Shown one piece after another: positions 23,567-33,556 of a stretch of 64,000 nt of DNA. Below the pieces are notes generated by a model, which ran no database searches, was not told the DNA's origin, and saw only the letters and a program-made list of their open reading frames with translations. This DNA comes from JAWRCU01 sp033542235 (GTDB taxonomy: Bacteria > Pseudomonadota > Alphaproteobacteria > Rhizobiales > Rhizobiaceae). The stretch is taken from NCBI RefSeq assembly GCF_033542235.1, contig NZ_JAWRCU010000008.1, forward strand, positions 222,475-286,474, in the 5' to 3' direction. The translations under genes were made by a program, and so were the position numbers. Each line of letters begins with the position of its first letter. The stretch's first letter is position 1.

Positions 23567-23584
23567 GCCTGCTCCTGGCGGGGC

Positions 23585-24601
23585 TCATGCCACCGCTTCG
23601 AAATAGCTTGCGAACTCATTGCGGATGTCAGCCTCCACAGCCGCATCACGCCCGGTAACATAGGTAAGCGCACGGTTCGCTCTTTCCAGCGACTTGCCGA
23701 CCAGGGGCACGGTCCTCGAGACGATGCCGCGCATTTCCTCCATTACGCCGTTGCAGTGAAGGACGATATCGCAGCCGGCCGCAAGGATCGCGGCGGCTTT
23801 GTCGGGGAAATCCCCAGAAAGTGCCTTCATGGAAGTGTCGTCGCTGATGAGCAAGCCGTCGAAACCGATTTCGCCGCGCACCACCTCGCTGACTACTTTG
23901 TGCGACGTCGTTGCCGGCGCCGTCGGATCGATCGCGCTGTAGACCACATGGGCCGTCATGGCCATCGGCAGGTCGCGCAACCCCTTGAACGGTGCAAAAT
24001 CGCGGCGCAATTCATCGATCGGCGCATCAACCTTCGGCAATTCGTGATGCGAATCCGCGAAAGCTCGGCCATGGCCTGGAATGTGCTTCATCACCGGCAG
24101 CACGCCACCAGCCATGAGCCCCTCTGCCGAAGCCCGCCCCAAGGCTGTGACCGTTTCCGGATCCTTGCCGTAGGCACGGGTGCCGATCACGTCGCTCGCA
24201 CCCTCGATCGGCGCGTCCAGCACAGGCAGGCAGTCGACGTTGATGCCGAAGCGGGACAGGTCGAAGGCCTGCAGCCTCGCCATCAGCCAGGCCGCCCGCA
24301 ATCCCCCCTTGCGGTCGGAATGATAAAGTGCGCCGAGCGCGGAGCCGGAAGGATAGTTCGGCGCTATCGGCGGTCGCAGCCGCTGTACCCTGCCGCCCTC
24401 CTGGTCGATGAAGATCGGAGCATCCTGGCGCCCTACGCAGTCGCGCATGCTCGCCACCAGGTCGGCTATTTCGGCCGGTTCGCCGATATTGCGGGCGAAC
24501 AGAATGAAGCCCCACGGCTGTTCACCGCGGTAAAACCGCACCTCATCCTGAGTGAGGGACTTCCCGGCGCAGCCCAGGATGACGGCTCTTGATTCGCTCA
24601 T
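23585..24601 (-). CDS. nagZ: Beta-N-acetylhexosaminidase (glycoside hydrolase family 3)
   Basis: The 338-residue cytoplasmic enzyme removes N-acetylglucosamine from muropeptides in cell-wall recycling. Visible signatures are FIDQEGGRVQRL, KHIPGHG with catalytic His region near 175-181, and DDTSMKAL with the nucleophile Asp near 255. No signal peptide is seen. It lies between the SPOR-domain gene and scpA. Confidence 0.95.
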   Translation of the reverse strand: MSESRAVILGCAGKSLTQDEVRFYRGEQPWGFILFARNIGEPAEIADLVASMRDCVGRQDAPIFIDQEGGRVQRLRPPIAPNYPSGSALGALYHSDRKGGLRAAWLMARLQAFDLSRFGINVDCLPVLDAPIEGASDVIGTRAYGKDPETVTALGRASAEGLMAGGVLPVMKHIPGHGRAFADSHHELPKVDAPIDELRRDFAPFKGLRDLPMAMTAHVVYSAIDPTAPATTSHKVVSEVVRGEIGFDGLLISDDTSMKALSGDFPDKAAAILAAGCDIVLHCNGVMEEMRGIVSRTVPLVGKSLERANRALTYVTGRDAAVEADIRNEFASYFEAVA

Positions 24602-24754
24602 GCCGCTGATTCTAGTGGCTTTCTGCCCAAAACGAAACGGCGCGGCCGGTGCCTATGGCGGTTTGGTGCTGGGGACAGCCTACTTTTTCCGCAGGAATGC
24701 CGTGGGGCTTCAAAGCCGACACAAGCGGAAAAGTAAACTGTCTCCAGGAACTGC

Positions 24755-27700
24755 CTACTTCGAAACGAAGCAGTTGCCGCCGGCAGATTTGTAGTCGTTG
24801 CAGAGGTTGATGGCCTCGTCGCGAGACTTTGCGGGCACGCGCACGCGCCAGTAAGTGCCCTTGCCGGCAACGTCCGCTTTCACGATGTTGACGCCGTGCC
24901 CACCGATCACATTGGCATAGCGCTTGGCCAGATCCTGGTAGGTCGACTTGGCGCTTTCTGCACTGGGCTGTGAGGCGATCTGCACCGACCAGGCACCTGC
25001 GGCGATCGCAGTTTGCTCGACATTGGCAGCAGCGACCTCCTCAGCCTTGACTTCGGTCGGTTTCGTTTCGGCGGACTTCGTTTCCGCCGGCTTCGCCTGG
25101 GCAGCCTGGACGACAGGCTTTGCAGGCGGAAGTGCCGAGACCTCTGGCGCCGCGGCCGCCTGATCCTCCGCTACGGCAACCCTCTTGGTCGAGATCGTCT
25201 TGACGGGAACAGCCTTGCTCGCCTCCGGCTGATCCAGGGAGGCGACGGCGGCAGTCTCCTCGTTGGCTGAAACGGCCGGCTGGTTGACAGCCGCCGCGGT
25301 CGCCGCGGCAGGGTCGTTCGCAGCCGGTTCCTCGCGCGCCACCAGCGTCCCGTCGGAGCGCACGACCATCGTCCTCACCTTTCGCGGCGCGACGACGATG
25401 CCCTCGGTCGTGCGAGTGTCCTGAGCGCCATCCACAGCCGGATCGATACGATCCTCGGCCTTCGGAATGATGTTTTCGTCCATGTTGACACCAGGGAGCG
25501 GATCCGCATGGGCAACGGAGGCGACGTCGATCGGCTCTTCCGAGGTCGTCACCAATTTCTGCTGTACCGGCTTGCCGCTCGTGGCGGAGGTGCCCTTCGC
25601 CGCGTCATAGACCTTGTTGTCCTGGTTCGGCACCGTCGCGCCGCCAGGGTTCTCCGGTCTGACTTTGACCGGGCTGTTATCGGCCTTGACAAGCGTCGGC
25701 ATGCCCGCACCGCCACCATTGCCGAAGGAAAGGGCCAGAGCACCGACACCGCCCAGCACAGCAACACCGCCGACGATGGAAGCGATCAGCAGGCCTCGCC
25801 GCCGCGGGGCCGGGGCCCGTTCGCGAGCAGCCAGGCTAGGAGCGATGTCCGGTTCGACATCCTTGTTGAAGTCGAAATCGACGAAGCGATCCTCTCCCGA
25901 AGAAGCTGTTTCTTCTCTCGGATCGAGATCGTCATCCTGATATTCGAGTGACTGAACGTTGTAGCGGTAATCCACTGCTGCCGGCTCAAAGCCGACTTCC
26001 GACCCGGCTTGGGCCGGCATGCCGGTCGCGGGGTGAAAGAGCGTTTCGAAATCGGCATCCAAATCCGTGCGCTCGGCCGGGCGCGCAATTCCCCTCACCG
26101 TCTGGCTCATTGGCTCCTCGCTCACCGCCGCCTCGCCGAATCCCCCGGATAGTTCGGCATCGATGTCGTCATAGGCCGCGCTCTGAGGCTGCTCCTCCTC
26201 AAAGACGATTTCAGGAATGTCGAGGTCGTCGGCGACCGCGATGGCCGCTTCCGGCACGTCGACTGTCTCGATGTCGGGCACGGCACCGTCGTCGAAATCG
26301 GATAGCGCCTCTTCCGCATTACCGACGGATGCCGGAGCGGCCTGAGTGGCGGCGATATCGTCAGCGCGCGCCATTCCAGCATGAGGTGCAGGGAGGGGCG
26401 GCTCAAACGCATAATTTGCCTGACCATGAGGCGCGACCGGACTTGGGCCGGATTCGACAGGCGAATAGCCGTCCGCATAAGCCTCGCTTTCCCTGACCCC
26501 GCTTTCCATGGCCCCGCTTTCCATAGCATCGAGCAGGTCGTCGAGGTCATCCTCGACCGGCGAAGCGGCTGGCGCAGATGGCTTCTGGGAATAAACCGAT
26601 GGCGTCTGGGAATAGGAGGTCGCTGTCGGCGGTGTCTGGGAATAGGACGGCGACACCGGCGTCTGGAAATTGGCGTGGCGGGCAACAAGCGATGGATTGA
26701 TCAGGGAGCGCCGATATTCGGCGGCCGCCGTGTCGGGGCGAGAATCGCCTGCGCTCGATCGAGGGTTGTCGCCGGACCAGAGAGCGTCCCGACGCCCGGA
26801 TGAAAACCGGTCAGGTCCCAATGCAGCTATAGAAGGCTCGATTGCGGCTGGCTTCTCTGCAAGCAGCGCACCCAGTTCCTCTTCGAGGCTTATCTCGAAA
26901 TCATCGTCCTCGGTCGTAAACTGGTCGCCGGCTTTGGCGGCCGCCTCCTCGGGAGCTGGTTTGGACGCGACCGGCGTCTTGGCTGCAGGCGACGCAACTA
27001 TCGGCGCCTCGCCCCGGCTGTCGGTCGTCTCCTCGATATCTGAAGCGAACTCGCGATCAAAAGCGGCAGCGAAGTCCATATCGACGTCGACGAGCGGATC
27101 CGCAGCGGTGGCCGCCGCCGGCTCGCTGACACGCGCTTCGGCCTGTAAGACCGGGATCTGGGCAGGTTCGTCATGCTGAGCAAGATCGTCAAGATCGAGA
27201 TCGTCGAGATCGAAGTCCGAGATGGCTCGATCCTCTGCGGACACAGCCATGTCGCGCCCATCGGCCCGAGCGGCGATATCGTAGTGGACCACATGATATC
27301 CCGGCACGGGCGCGGGTTCAGTTGGCGCGGCTGGAGCCGCATGCAGTTCGTCATCAAGCGACGCTCCCTGCAGATCGAGATCGTCGAGATCGAACTCAAC
27401 CCCGTGGTCCCGTGCAGATGCGCCGGCCTGAGACTCATCGACGTCAGCGGACGCCACATAGCCGACCGTAGCGTTTTCGAGAACGGGTTGAGGATCGACT
27501 GTTTCCTCAAGCTCAAAGGCGCGATCGACAGCGCCCATATCCGCACCGAATGCCTCTGCAAAGGCCTCATCGAATTCGCCTTCGCTTCCGACATCAGAAC
27601 CTTCGGCCGAAGGAGCAGTGCCTTGGGCTTTCGGAGCGGCAGGATGAGCTTCGACAAGCTCAGCTTCGACAGGCTCGGCTTCGACAAACTCCGTCGCGAC

Positions 27701-28093
27701 AGGGTTGGTTTCAGCGGCCGGCGCCTCGACTGGCTCGGCATGCCGCAAATAAGAGGGAGCCGCAGGTTCCTCGCGATGCGGTTGATCAAAATCGGCAAAT
27801 TCGCCAAGCAGCTCTTTTTCGAGGTCGATCCCGAAATCCTCTCCAGAGGCCTCGGGCACTTCGACCTCGGGCGCACGGAACTGCGCTTCGGCGACCTTCG
27901 GCGCCGTGGGCGGAACTGTAGACTGATCGGTCTTCAGGCCCGCAGCGAGGTTTTCCCTGGCTTGGTTTTCCTTGGCCTGCGCGAGGGCTGAGACCCGCGG
28001 GTCAAAACCCATGATCCGAGTGAGTTCGGCGAAAGGATCCTCTTCATCAAGAACGATCGGGTCAACGACTTTTCGCTGGTTGCTCTCTGCCAT
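24755..28093 (-). CDS. Very long SPOR-domain membrane protein
   Basis: A 1112-residue protein. Residues 1-760 are low-complexity and very acidic, with repeats such as FDLDDLDLDDL, SYSQTP units and a block of pentapeptides VEAEP/VEAEL near residues 133-150. One membrane helix (GLLIASIVGGVAVLGGVGAL) lies near 766-786, then a Pro/Ala/Lys-rich linker, and a SPOR domain from about 1034 to the end (WSVQIASQPSAESAKSTYQ). SPOR domains bind denuded peptidoglycan at the septum, so a cell-division or wall role is likely. The long acidic part is therefore cytoplasmic and the SPOR part periplasmic. It lies between argS and nagZ. The pentapeptide block looks like an in-frame intergenic repeat. Confidence 0.88.
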   Translation of the reverse strand: MAESNQRKVVDPIVLDEEDPFAELTRIMGFDPRVSALAQAKENQARENLAAGLKTDQSTVPPTAPKVAEAQFRAPEVEVPEASGEDFGIDLEKELLGEFADFDQPHREEPAAPSYLRHAEPVEAPAAETNPVATEFVEAEPVEAELVEAHPAAPKAQGTAPSAEGSDVGSEGEFDEAFAEAFGADMGAVDRAFELEETVDPQPVLENATVGYVASADVDESQAGASARDHGVEFDLDDLDLQGASLDDELHAAPAAPTEPAPVPGYHVVHYDIAARADGRDMAVSAEDRAISDFDLDDLDLDDLAQHDEPAQIPVLQAEARVSEPAAATAADPLVDVDMDFAAAFDREFASDIEETTDSRGEAPIVASPAAKTPVASKPAPEEAAAKAGDQFTTEDDDFEISLEEELGALLAEKPAAIEPSIAALGPDRFSSGRRDALWSGDNPRSSAGDSRPDTAAAEYRRSLINPSLVARHANFQTPVSPSYSQTPPTATSYSQTPSVYSQKPSAPAASPVEDDLDDLLDAMESGAMESGVRESEAYADGYSPVESGPSPVAPHGQANYAFEPPLPAPHAGMARADDIAATQAAPASVGNAEEALSDFDDGAVPDIETVDVPEAAIAVADDLDIPEIVFEEEQPQSAAYDDIDAELSGGFGEAAVSEEPMSQTVRGIARPAERTDLDADFETLFHPATGMPAQAGSEVGFEPAAVDYRYNVQSLEYQDDDLDPREETASSGEDRFVDFDFNKDVEPDIAPSLAARERAPAPRRRGLLIASIVGGVAVLGGVGALALSFGNGGGAGMPTLVKADNSPVKVRPENPGGATVPNQDNKVYDAAKGTSATSGKPVQQKLVTTSEEPIDVASVAHADPLPGVNMDENIIPKAEDRIDPAVDGAQDTRTTEGIVVAPRKVRTMVVRSDGTLVAREEPAANDPAAATAAAVNQPAVSANEETAAVASLDQPEASKAVPVKTISTKRVAVAEDQAAAAPEVSALPPAKPVVQAAQAKPAETKSAETKPTEVKAEEVAAANVEQTAIAAGAWSVQIASQPSAESAKSTYQDLAKRYANVIGGHGVNIVKADVAGKGTYWRVRVPAKSRDEAINLCNDYKSAGGNCFVSK
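27641..27693. repeat. 15-nt tandem repeat (CTTCGACAAGCTCAG type) inside coding sequence
   Basis: Three 15-base units, CTTCGACAAGCTCAG, CTTCGACAGGCTCGG and CTTCGACAAACTCCG, are preceded by AGGATGAG. Related CTCGACTGGCTCGGCATG follows at 27725. The family is widespread between genes in alphaproteobacteria. Here it is translated on the minus strand as VEAE pentapeptides and HAEPVEA in the SPOR protein. Confidence 0.75.
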
Positions 28094-28195
28094 TATTCTT
28101 CCCGTACTCGCAGCGCCACACCCCGGCGCCGGCAGCGTCGATCGGCGCGATTACCAGCGCAATGTGGGCAAAAGGTGACAGGAGAACCCGTTGAA

Positions 28196-29953
28196 TCAGC
28201 GCATTTCCTTGGGCGCTTCCGCCCCTATCAGCGTGAGGCCGGACTTGATCACGTCCGCAACGGCCTGTACCAGCCCTAGTCTGGCAAAGGTCAATGATGG
28301 ATCGGTAACCTTAACAAACCGTAAGTCTGGATTTTCTGTACCGCGGTTCCAATGCGCATGGAAGCTGCTGGCAAGATCATACAGATAAAATGCAAGCCTG
28401 TGCGGCTCATGCGACTGGGCTGCCCCCTCGATCAGTCGTGGATATTCTGCCAGCTTCTTGATGAGCGAGATCTCGCCCGGATCGGTCAGCATGGAGGCCC
28501 CCGCGCTGAGGTCGGAGCGGCTGAATTCAGACCTGCCGAGCTGCTCCGATGCTTGCCGGAAGACAGAATGACAGCGCGCTGAGGCATACTGCACGTAGAA
28601 GACCGGGTTGTCCTTCGACTGTTCTGTCACCTTCGCGAAGTCGAAGTCGAGAGGTGCATCATTCTTGCGGTAAAGCATCATGAAGCGAATGGGGTCGCGG
28701 CCGACCTCCTCGACCACGTCGCGCAGCGTCACGAACTCCCCTGCCCGCTTCGACATTGTGACCGGCTCGCCGTTGCGGAACAACTTGACGAGTTGGCAGA
28801 TCAAGATCGTGAGATCGACGGAGCCGCCTGAGACGGCCTTCGCCAACGCTTCCATGCGCTTGATGTAGCCGCTGTGATCCGCACCGAGCACGAAGATGAG
28901 ATCTTGGAACTCGCGGGAGATCTTGTCCTTCAGATAAGCGACGTCAGCCGCGAAATAGGTGAAGGAACCATCCGACTTGACCAGCGGTCGATCGATATCG
29001 TCTCCCACCTCCGTCGAACGGAACAGCGTCTGCTCGCGATCCTCCCAGTCTTCGGGCTTCTGGCCCTTGGGCGGCGGCAGCTTGCCCTTATAAATATAGC
29101 CCTTCAGCGTGAGATCACTGATTGCGGCGCGGATCGCCTTGGCGTTATCCGCATGCAGCGAGCGCTCCGAGAAGAATACTTCGTGGCGCACATTGAGAAG
29201 GGCCAGATCCTCGCGGATCACCGCCATCATCGCGTCGATCGCACGATCCTTGACGATATCCAGTGCCTCGTCCTCAGGCATTTGCAGCAGGCTGCGGCCG
29301 AAATCCTCCGCCAGGGCCTCGCCCAATGGGACGAGATAGTCGCCCGGATAGAGTCCGCGTGGGATCTCGCCGATCTCCTCGCCCAGCGCCTCCCGATAAC
29401 GCAGCATCACCGAGCGGGCTAGCACGTCGATCTGAACACCGGCGTCGTTGATGTAATATTCCTTGACGACGTCGTAGCCGGCGAAATCCAGTAGATTGGC
29501 GAGCACGTCGCCGACAACCGCGCCGCGGCAGTGGCCGACATGCAGCGGGCCAGTAGGGTTCGCCGAGACATACTCGACATTGACCTTGCGTCCGCCGCCG
29601 ATCTTTGAGCGGCCGAAATCGGCGCCTTCCTCCAGTATGCCGGCAAGTTGCTTGTGCCAATAACCTTCGGCGAGCCTCAGATTGACGAAGCCAGGCCCAG
29701 CGACCTCGGCCGCAATGACATCGGGATCTGCATTTAGGCCCTCGGCGATCCTCTCGGCGAGAGCACGCGGATTTTGCCCGGTGGGCCGCGCCAGCACCAT
29801 TGCCGCATTGGTGGCAAGATCGCCGTGACTTGGGTCGCGCGGCGGCTCGACTCCGATTTTCGAGAGATCGGGGCTGAGACCGTCCTTTCCCTTGAGGTCG
29901 AGCGTCTCTATGATCCTTGTGATCCGCCCGTTGAAGTCGGCGAAGATGTTCAT
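28196..29953 (-). CDS. argS: Arginyl-tRNA synthetase
   Basis: A 585-residue class I synthetase. It has the N-terminal Add1-type domain, the HIGH-type motif in ANPTGPLHVGHCRGA near residues 129-143, the MSKRAGEF motif near 400 in place of KMSKS, and a C-terminal DALR anticodon-binding domain. It charges tRNA-Arg. It lies 59 bases after dgt and 102 before the SPOR gene on the same strand. Confidence 0.97.
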   Translation of the reverse strand: MNIFADFNGRITRIIETLDLKGKDGLSPDLSKIGVEPPRDPSHGDLATNAAMVLARPTGQNPRALAERIAEGLNADPDVIAAEVAGPGFVNLRLAEGYWHKQLAGILEEGADFGRSKIGGGRKVNVEYVSANPTGPLHVGHCRGAVVGDVLANLLDFAGYDVVKEYYINDAGVQIDVLARSVMLRYREALGEEIGEIPRGLYPGDYLVPLGEALAEDFGRSLLQMPEDEALDIVKDRAIDAMMAVIREDLALLNVRHEVFFSERSLHADNAKAIRAAISDLTLKGYIYKGKLPPPKGQKPEDWEDREQTLFRSTEVGDDIDRPLVKSDGSFTYFAADVAYLKDKISREFQDLIFVLGADHSGYIKRMEALAKAVSGGSVDLTILICQLVKLFRNGEPVTMSKRAGEFVTLRDVVEEVGRDPIRFMMLYRKNDAPLDFDFAKVTEQSKDNPVFYVQYASARCHSVFRQASEQLGRSEFSRSDLSAGASMLTDPGEISLIKKLAEYPRLIEGAAQSHEPHRLAFYLYDLASSFHAHWNRGTENPDLRFVKVTDPSLTFARLGLVQAVADVIKSGLTLIGAEAPKEMR

Positions 29954-30012
29954 GGCGATGGTTTCCGGGAATGCGGCGACCTGACCAGGCAGGCGGCCAA
30001 ATCGCGCCCGGC

Positions 30013-31236
30013 CTAGCCGAAAACCGGCGTATCGTCAAACAGACGCCGATGCTCCTTCAACGCATAGTTGTCGGTCATGCCGGCCAGGAAATCAGCAGCA
30101 TAACGCGCCTTCACCCGATCCTCGGCCCGATCGAGCCCTTCGCGCCAGCCTTCGGGCATGGCGCGTGGATCGGCGAAATAGGCATCGAACAGATCGCGCA
30201 CCACCTTCTCGGCGCCGGCTCTGACGCTCATCACGGATGGGTGGCGATAGATGTTCTTGTAGAGGAAAGCCTTCAGTTTCTTCTCGTCGTCCGCCATGGT
30301 CTTTGAGAAGGTGACGACCGGCCGACCAGCATTGTGGATATCGGCGATGTCCTTCGGCGCGATTTCGCGCAAGGCCGAGTGGGCGGTGACGATGACGTCC
30401 TCGACCATCGAAGTGATCTGCCGGCGCATGAATTCGTGTGCGGTGCGCACGGGGTCGAGCCGCGGGTAGTGCTTGCGCACGTCGGCGAGAATTGGGCCCG
30501 AGAGCGGCACCTCCTCCAGCATTTCGAGGGACAGCAGTCCGGCGCGAAGCCCATCGTCAATGTCATGCGTGTTGTAGGCGATATCGTCAGCGATCGCCGC
30601 GCATTGCGCCTCGGCGCTCGCATAGCGGTCGAGCTCGAGGTCGAACAATTCGTTGAAGTCGAGGATCGTCTTCGGCACGGCCCCTTTGCCTGGATCGGCG
30701 TGTGGTCCGGTCAGGGGGCCATTGTGCTTGACCAGCCCCTCGAGGGTCTCCCAGCTCAGATTCAGGCCGTCGAACTCGGCGTATCGACGCTCGAGCCTCG
30801 TCACCACCCTCAACGATTGGGCGTTATGGTCGAACCCGCCCCAGGGCCTCATCTTCTCGTTCAGCGCGTCCTCGCCGGTATGGCCAAATGGGGTGTGGCC
30901 GAAATCATGGACCAGCGCAATCGCCTCGGCGAGATCCTCGTCGCAGCGCAACGCTCGAGCGAGCGCGCGCGCGATTTGTGCCACCTCGATCGTATGTGTG
31001 AGCCGGGTGCGGTAATGGTCGCCCTCTTCGGCGACGAAGACTTGCGTCTTGTGCTTCAATCTGCGGAAGGCAGTCGAATGGATGATGCGGTCGCGATCAC
31101 GCTGGAAAGGCGTGCGCGTGGGGCTGGCCGGCTCTTCGTAGAAGCGGCCCCGTGAGCGCGCTGGATCGGAAGCATAGCCCGCTCGCGGACGGTAGCCGAA
31201 GCCTATGTCACCGAGATCGGAACGTTCCTCATTCAT
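30013..31236 (-). CDS. dgt: Deoxyguanosinetriphosphate triphosphohydrolase-like protein
   Basis: A 407-residue HD-domain enzyme of the dNTPase type 2 subgroup. The HD motif residues are seen in RLTHTIEVAQIARALA and VHDFGHTPFGHTGEDAL. It is expected to split dNTPs into deoxynucleoside and triphosphate, tuning the dNTP pool. First gene of the dgt-argS-SPOR-nagZ-scpAB series and divergent from erpA over a 72-base gap that must hold both promoters. Confidence 0.94.
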   Translation of the reverse strand: MNEERSDLGDIGFGYRPRAGYASDPARSRGRFYEEPASPTRTPFQRDRDRIIHSTAFRRLKHKTQVFVAEEGDHYRTRLTHTIEVAQIARALARALRCDEDLAEAIALVHDFGHTPFGHTGEDALNEKMRPWGGFDHNAQSLRVVTRLERRYAEFDGLNLSWETLEGLVKHNGPLTGPHADPGKGAVPKTILDFNELFDLELDRYASAEAQCAAIADDIAYNTHDIDDGLRAGLLSLEMLEEVPLSGPILADVRKHYPRLDPVRTAHEFMRRQITSMVEDVIVTAHSALREIAPKDIADIHNAGRPVVTFSKTMADDEKKLKAFLYKNIYRHPSVMSVRAGAEKVVRDLFDAYFADPRAMPEGWREGLDRAEDRVKARYAADFLAGMTDNYALKEHRRLFDDTPVFG

Positions 31237-31308
31237 ACCGTGCCGCCGGTTGACTTGTTCTCCCGCGCTTCATACCTATTGGCCAAGTGCGAATGCAAGG
31301 TGACGCAG

Positions 31309-31656
31309 ATGGGTGCTGACGTCAAAACCGGGATGAAAGTCGAGCTTACCGATGCGGCGGCCAAACGCATTGCCGCGATCGTGGCCAAGGAAGACGGCAA
31401 GAAGGCTTTGCGCGTCTCCGTCGAAGGCGGTGGCTGCTCCGGTTTTTCCTATAAATTCGATCTCGTCGGCGACCGCAATGACGACGATGTTGCCGTTGAG
31501 AGGGATGGCGCCACCGTGCTCATCGACGAGCTTTCGCTCGTGTATATGGGCGGCTCGGTGATCGACTTTGTGGACGATCTGATGGGCCAGTCCTTCCAGA
31601 TCAAAAACCCGAACGCCGTGGCGTCCTGCGGCTGCGGCACCAGCTTCTCCATCTGA
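31309..31656 (+). CDS. erpA: A-type iron-sulfur carrier (ErpA/IscA family)
   Basis: A 115-residue protein with the three conserved cysteines: GGCSGFSY in the middle and SCGCGTSFSI at the C-terminus. It delivers Fe-S clusters to target proteins. ATG 31309 is chosen because AAGGTG stands about eight bases upstream; the longer open frame to 31240 is not homologous. It lies back to back with dgt, the usual rhizobial place. Confidence 0.93.
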   Translation: MGADVKTGMKVELTDAAAKRIAAIVAKEDGKKALRVSVEGGGCSGFSYKFDLVGDRNDDDVAVERDGATVLIDELSLVYMGGSVIDFVDDLMGQSFQIKNPNAVASCGCGTSFSI

Positions 31657-32003
31657 CCACCATAACCATCGGCCGCTCGCGCTGCGACTCACGTCCGACC
31701 GTCACCCGACGGCCACGGTAATCGGGCGGGCGGCACGCCCCTGGATTTTTCAAGATAAACTTGAAAGTTCTTTCTTTGCTTTCGGGGAAGCCGGCATGCC
31801 GAGATGCTCGATCGAGTCGCAATAACGTCCTGATCACTTTGGATAATTCGGTCGCGCCCCTGCCGCGGATCAGCTCACTTGCAACTACATCTGAATCTGT
31901 TGCCGCCAACGCGCTACGCAGCTTCGTTGACACCCTTTCTGTCGGGTCCCACGCTGCATAAGGCCGACGAAATCGAGAAGCGGCCGAGAAAGGGGACAGC
32001 AAT
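31657..32003. other. Intergenic region between erpA and the NCS1 transporter
   Basis: The 347 bases hold no supported gene. A weak hairpin at 31724-31740 (GGGCG with CGCCC) followed by ATTTTT at 31745-31750 may end the erpA transcript. The second half must carry the transporter promoter. A 133-codon antisense frame here lacks any family features. Confidence 0.45.
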
Positions 32004-33458
32004 ATGACGATATCAAATGCATCGCCCGCGCTTTACAACAAAGACTTAGCGCCAGCGACCGAACGCAACTGGGGGCCGTTCTCCATCTTCAACGTTTGGA
32101 CGTCCGACGTTCACAGCCTGTGGGGATATTATCTCGCCGCGAGCCTGTTTCTGTTTTGCGACGGGTTCTTCAACTTCATCGTCGCGATCGGCCTCGGCTC
32201 GCTGGTAATCTATTTCCTCATGAATCTTGTAGGGATGGCAGGCGTGCGGACCGGCGTTCCGTTCCCGGTGCTGGCACGCGCTTCCTTCGGTATCTGGGGT
32301 GCAAATTTCCCGGCGCTGATAAGGGCAATCGTCGCCTGCTTCTGGTATGGCGCGCAAACGGCCGCCGCCTCTGGCGCAATCGTTGCGCTGCTCATCCGCT
32401 CGGAAGGCATGTTGGCTTTTCACCAGAACGTCCACTTCCTCGGCCATTCCTTGCTCGAGGTGATCTGCTTCGTGGTGGTCTGGGCCCTGCAGCTCCTGAT
32501 CATCCAGCGCGGCATGGAGACGGTGCGCCGTTTCCAGGATCTCGCCGGACCGGCGGTATGGGTGATGATGCTGATCCTGGCGATATACCTGTCGATAAAG
32601 GCCGGCGCCGTCTCCTTCACCAGCGACATCCCAATGGACGTGCTCCTTGAACACACCAAGGACGCGGGCATTCCCGGCACGCCCGGCTCCCTTGCCGCGC
32701 TCGCTGGTGTGGCGGCCATCTGGATCACGTACTTCTCGGCTCTCTATCTGAACTTCTGCGACTTTTCGCGCTATTCACCCGACGAGCGCTCAGTGAGGAT
32801 CGGCAATATCTGGGGCCTGCCGATCAACCTCATTCTGTTCTCGCTGGTCGCTGGTGTGACCACCATCGCCGCGTTCGACGTCTACGGCGAGGTGCTGATC
32901 CACCCGGACCAGATCTCGGCGAAGTTCGAGAGCTGGTTCCTGGCGCTGGTGGCTGCTCTGACATTCGCGGTTGCGACGCTGGGCATCAACGTCGTGGCAA
33001 ATTTCGTGTCGCCGGCCTTCGACTTCTCCAACGTCTTTCCCAAGCAGATCGACTTCAAGAAGGGCGGCTACATCGCAGGCCTGATCGCGTTGGTGCTCTA
33101 TCCCTTTGCGCCGTGGGAAGGCAGCGCCGCGACCTTCGTCGGCATCATCGGCTCTACCATGGGGCCGATCTTCGGTGTGATGATGGTCGATTACTACCTG
33201 ATCCGCAAAAGCGTTCTCAATGTAGAGGAGCTCTACCAGGAAAACGGCGAGTTCCGTTTCCAGAACGGCTGGCATGTCAACGCGTTCATCGCCGCGGGTA
33301 TCGGCATCCTCTTCTCCAGCATCCTGCCGAACCTCACCAACCTGCTGCCGTCCTGGTGGGGTGTTTATGGCTGGTTCTTCGGCGTGGCGATCGCTGGCGC
33401 GATCTACTACGGCCTTCGCGCCGCCAATGTAGGCCCAGTGACAAAACCTGCAGAGTGA
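32004..33458 (+). CDS. NCS1-family nucleobase/allantoin-type transporter
   Basis: A 484-residue inner-membrane protein with about 12 helices. The NCS1 hallmark is near the N-terminus: NKDLAPATERNWGPFSIFNVW, followed by LWGYYLAASLF. The family co-transports purines, pyrimidines, hydantoins, allantoin or thiamine with Na+ or H+; the exact substrate cannot be read from this sequence. The start follows AAAGGGGA at a good distance. No catabolic gene flanks it. A strong terminator follows. Confidence 0.9.
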   Translation: MTISNASPALYNKDLAPATERNWGPFSIFNVWTSDVHSLWGYYLAASLFLFCDGFFNFIVAIGLGSLVIYFLMNLVGMAGVRTGVPFPVLARASFGIWGANFPALIRAIVACFWYGAQTAAASGAIVALLIRSEGMLAFHQNVHFLGHSLLEVICFVVVWALQLLIIQRGMETVRRFQDLAGPAVWVMMLILAIYLSIKAGAVSFTSDIPMDVLLEHTKDAGIPGTPGSLAALAGVAAIWITYFSALYLNFCDFSRYSPDERSVRIGNIWGLPINLILFSLVAGVTTIAAFDVYGEVLIHPDQISAKFESWFLALVAALTFAVATLGINVVANFVSPAFDFSNVFPKQIDFKKGGYIAGLIALVLYPFAPWEGSAATFVGIIGSTMGPIFGVMMVDYYLIRKSVLNVEELYQENGEFRFQNGWHVNAFIAAGIGILFSSILPNLTNLLPSWWGVYGWFFGVAIAGAIYYGLRAANVGPVTKPAE

Positions 33459-33484
33459 CAAAACCTGTCTGAATCTGTCAGGAG

Positions 33485-33516
33485 CCGGGCGGCACCCGCT
33501 GCCGCCCGGATTTTTT
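33485..33516 (+). terminator. Rho-independent terminator of the NCS1 transporter gene
   Basis: A perfect 10-bp stem (33485-33494 with 33500-33509), loop CCCGC, then A and six Ts (33511-33516), 27 bases after the stop codon. Confidence 0.92.
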
Positions 33517-33556
33517 CAGGTGATCGCTCGGCTGCTCCCGTGATAATCGCAGTGCC

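Noticed and set aside
31601..32002. A 133-codon minus-strand frame between erpA and the NCS1 gene
   Set aside because: Overlaps the end of erpA, no family features, Arg/Ser-rich composition of a chance frame.
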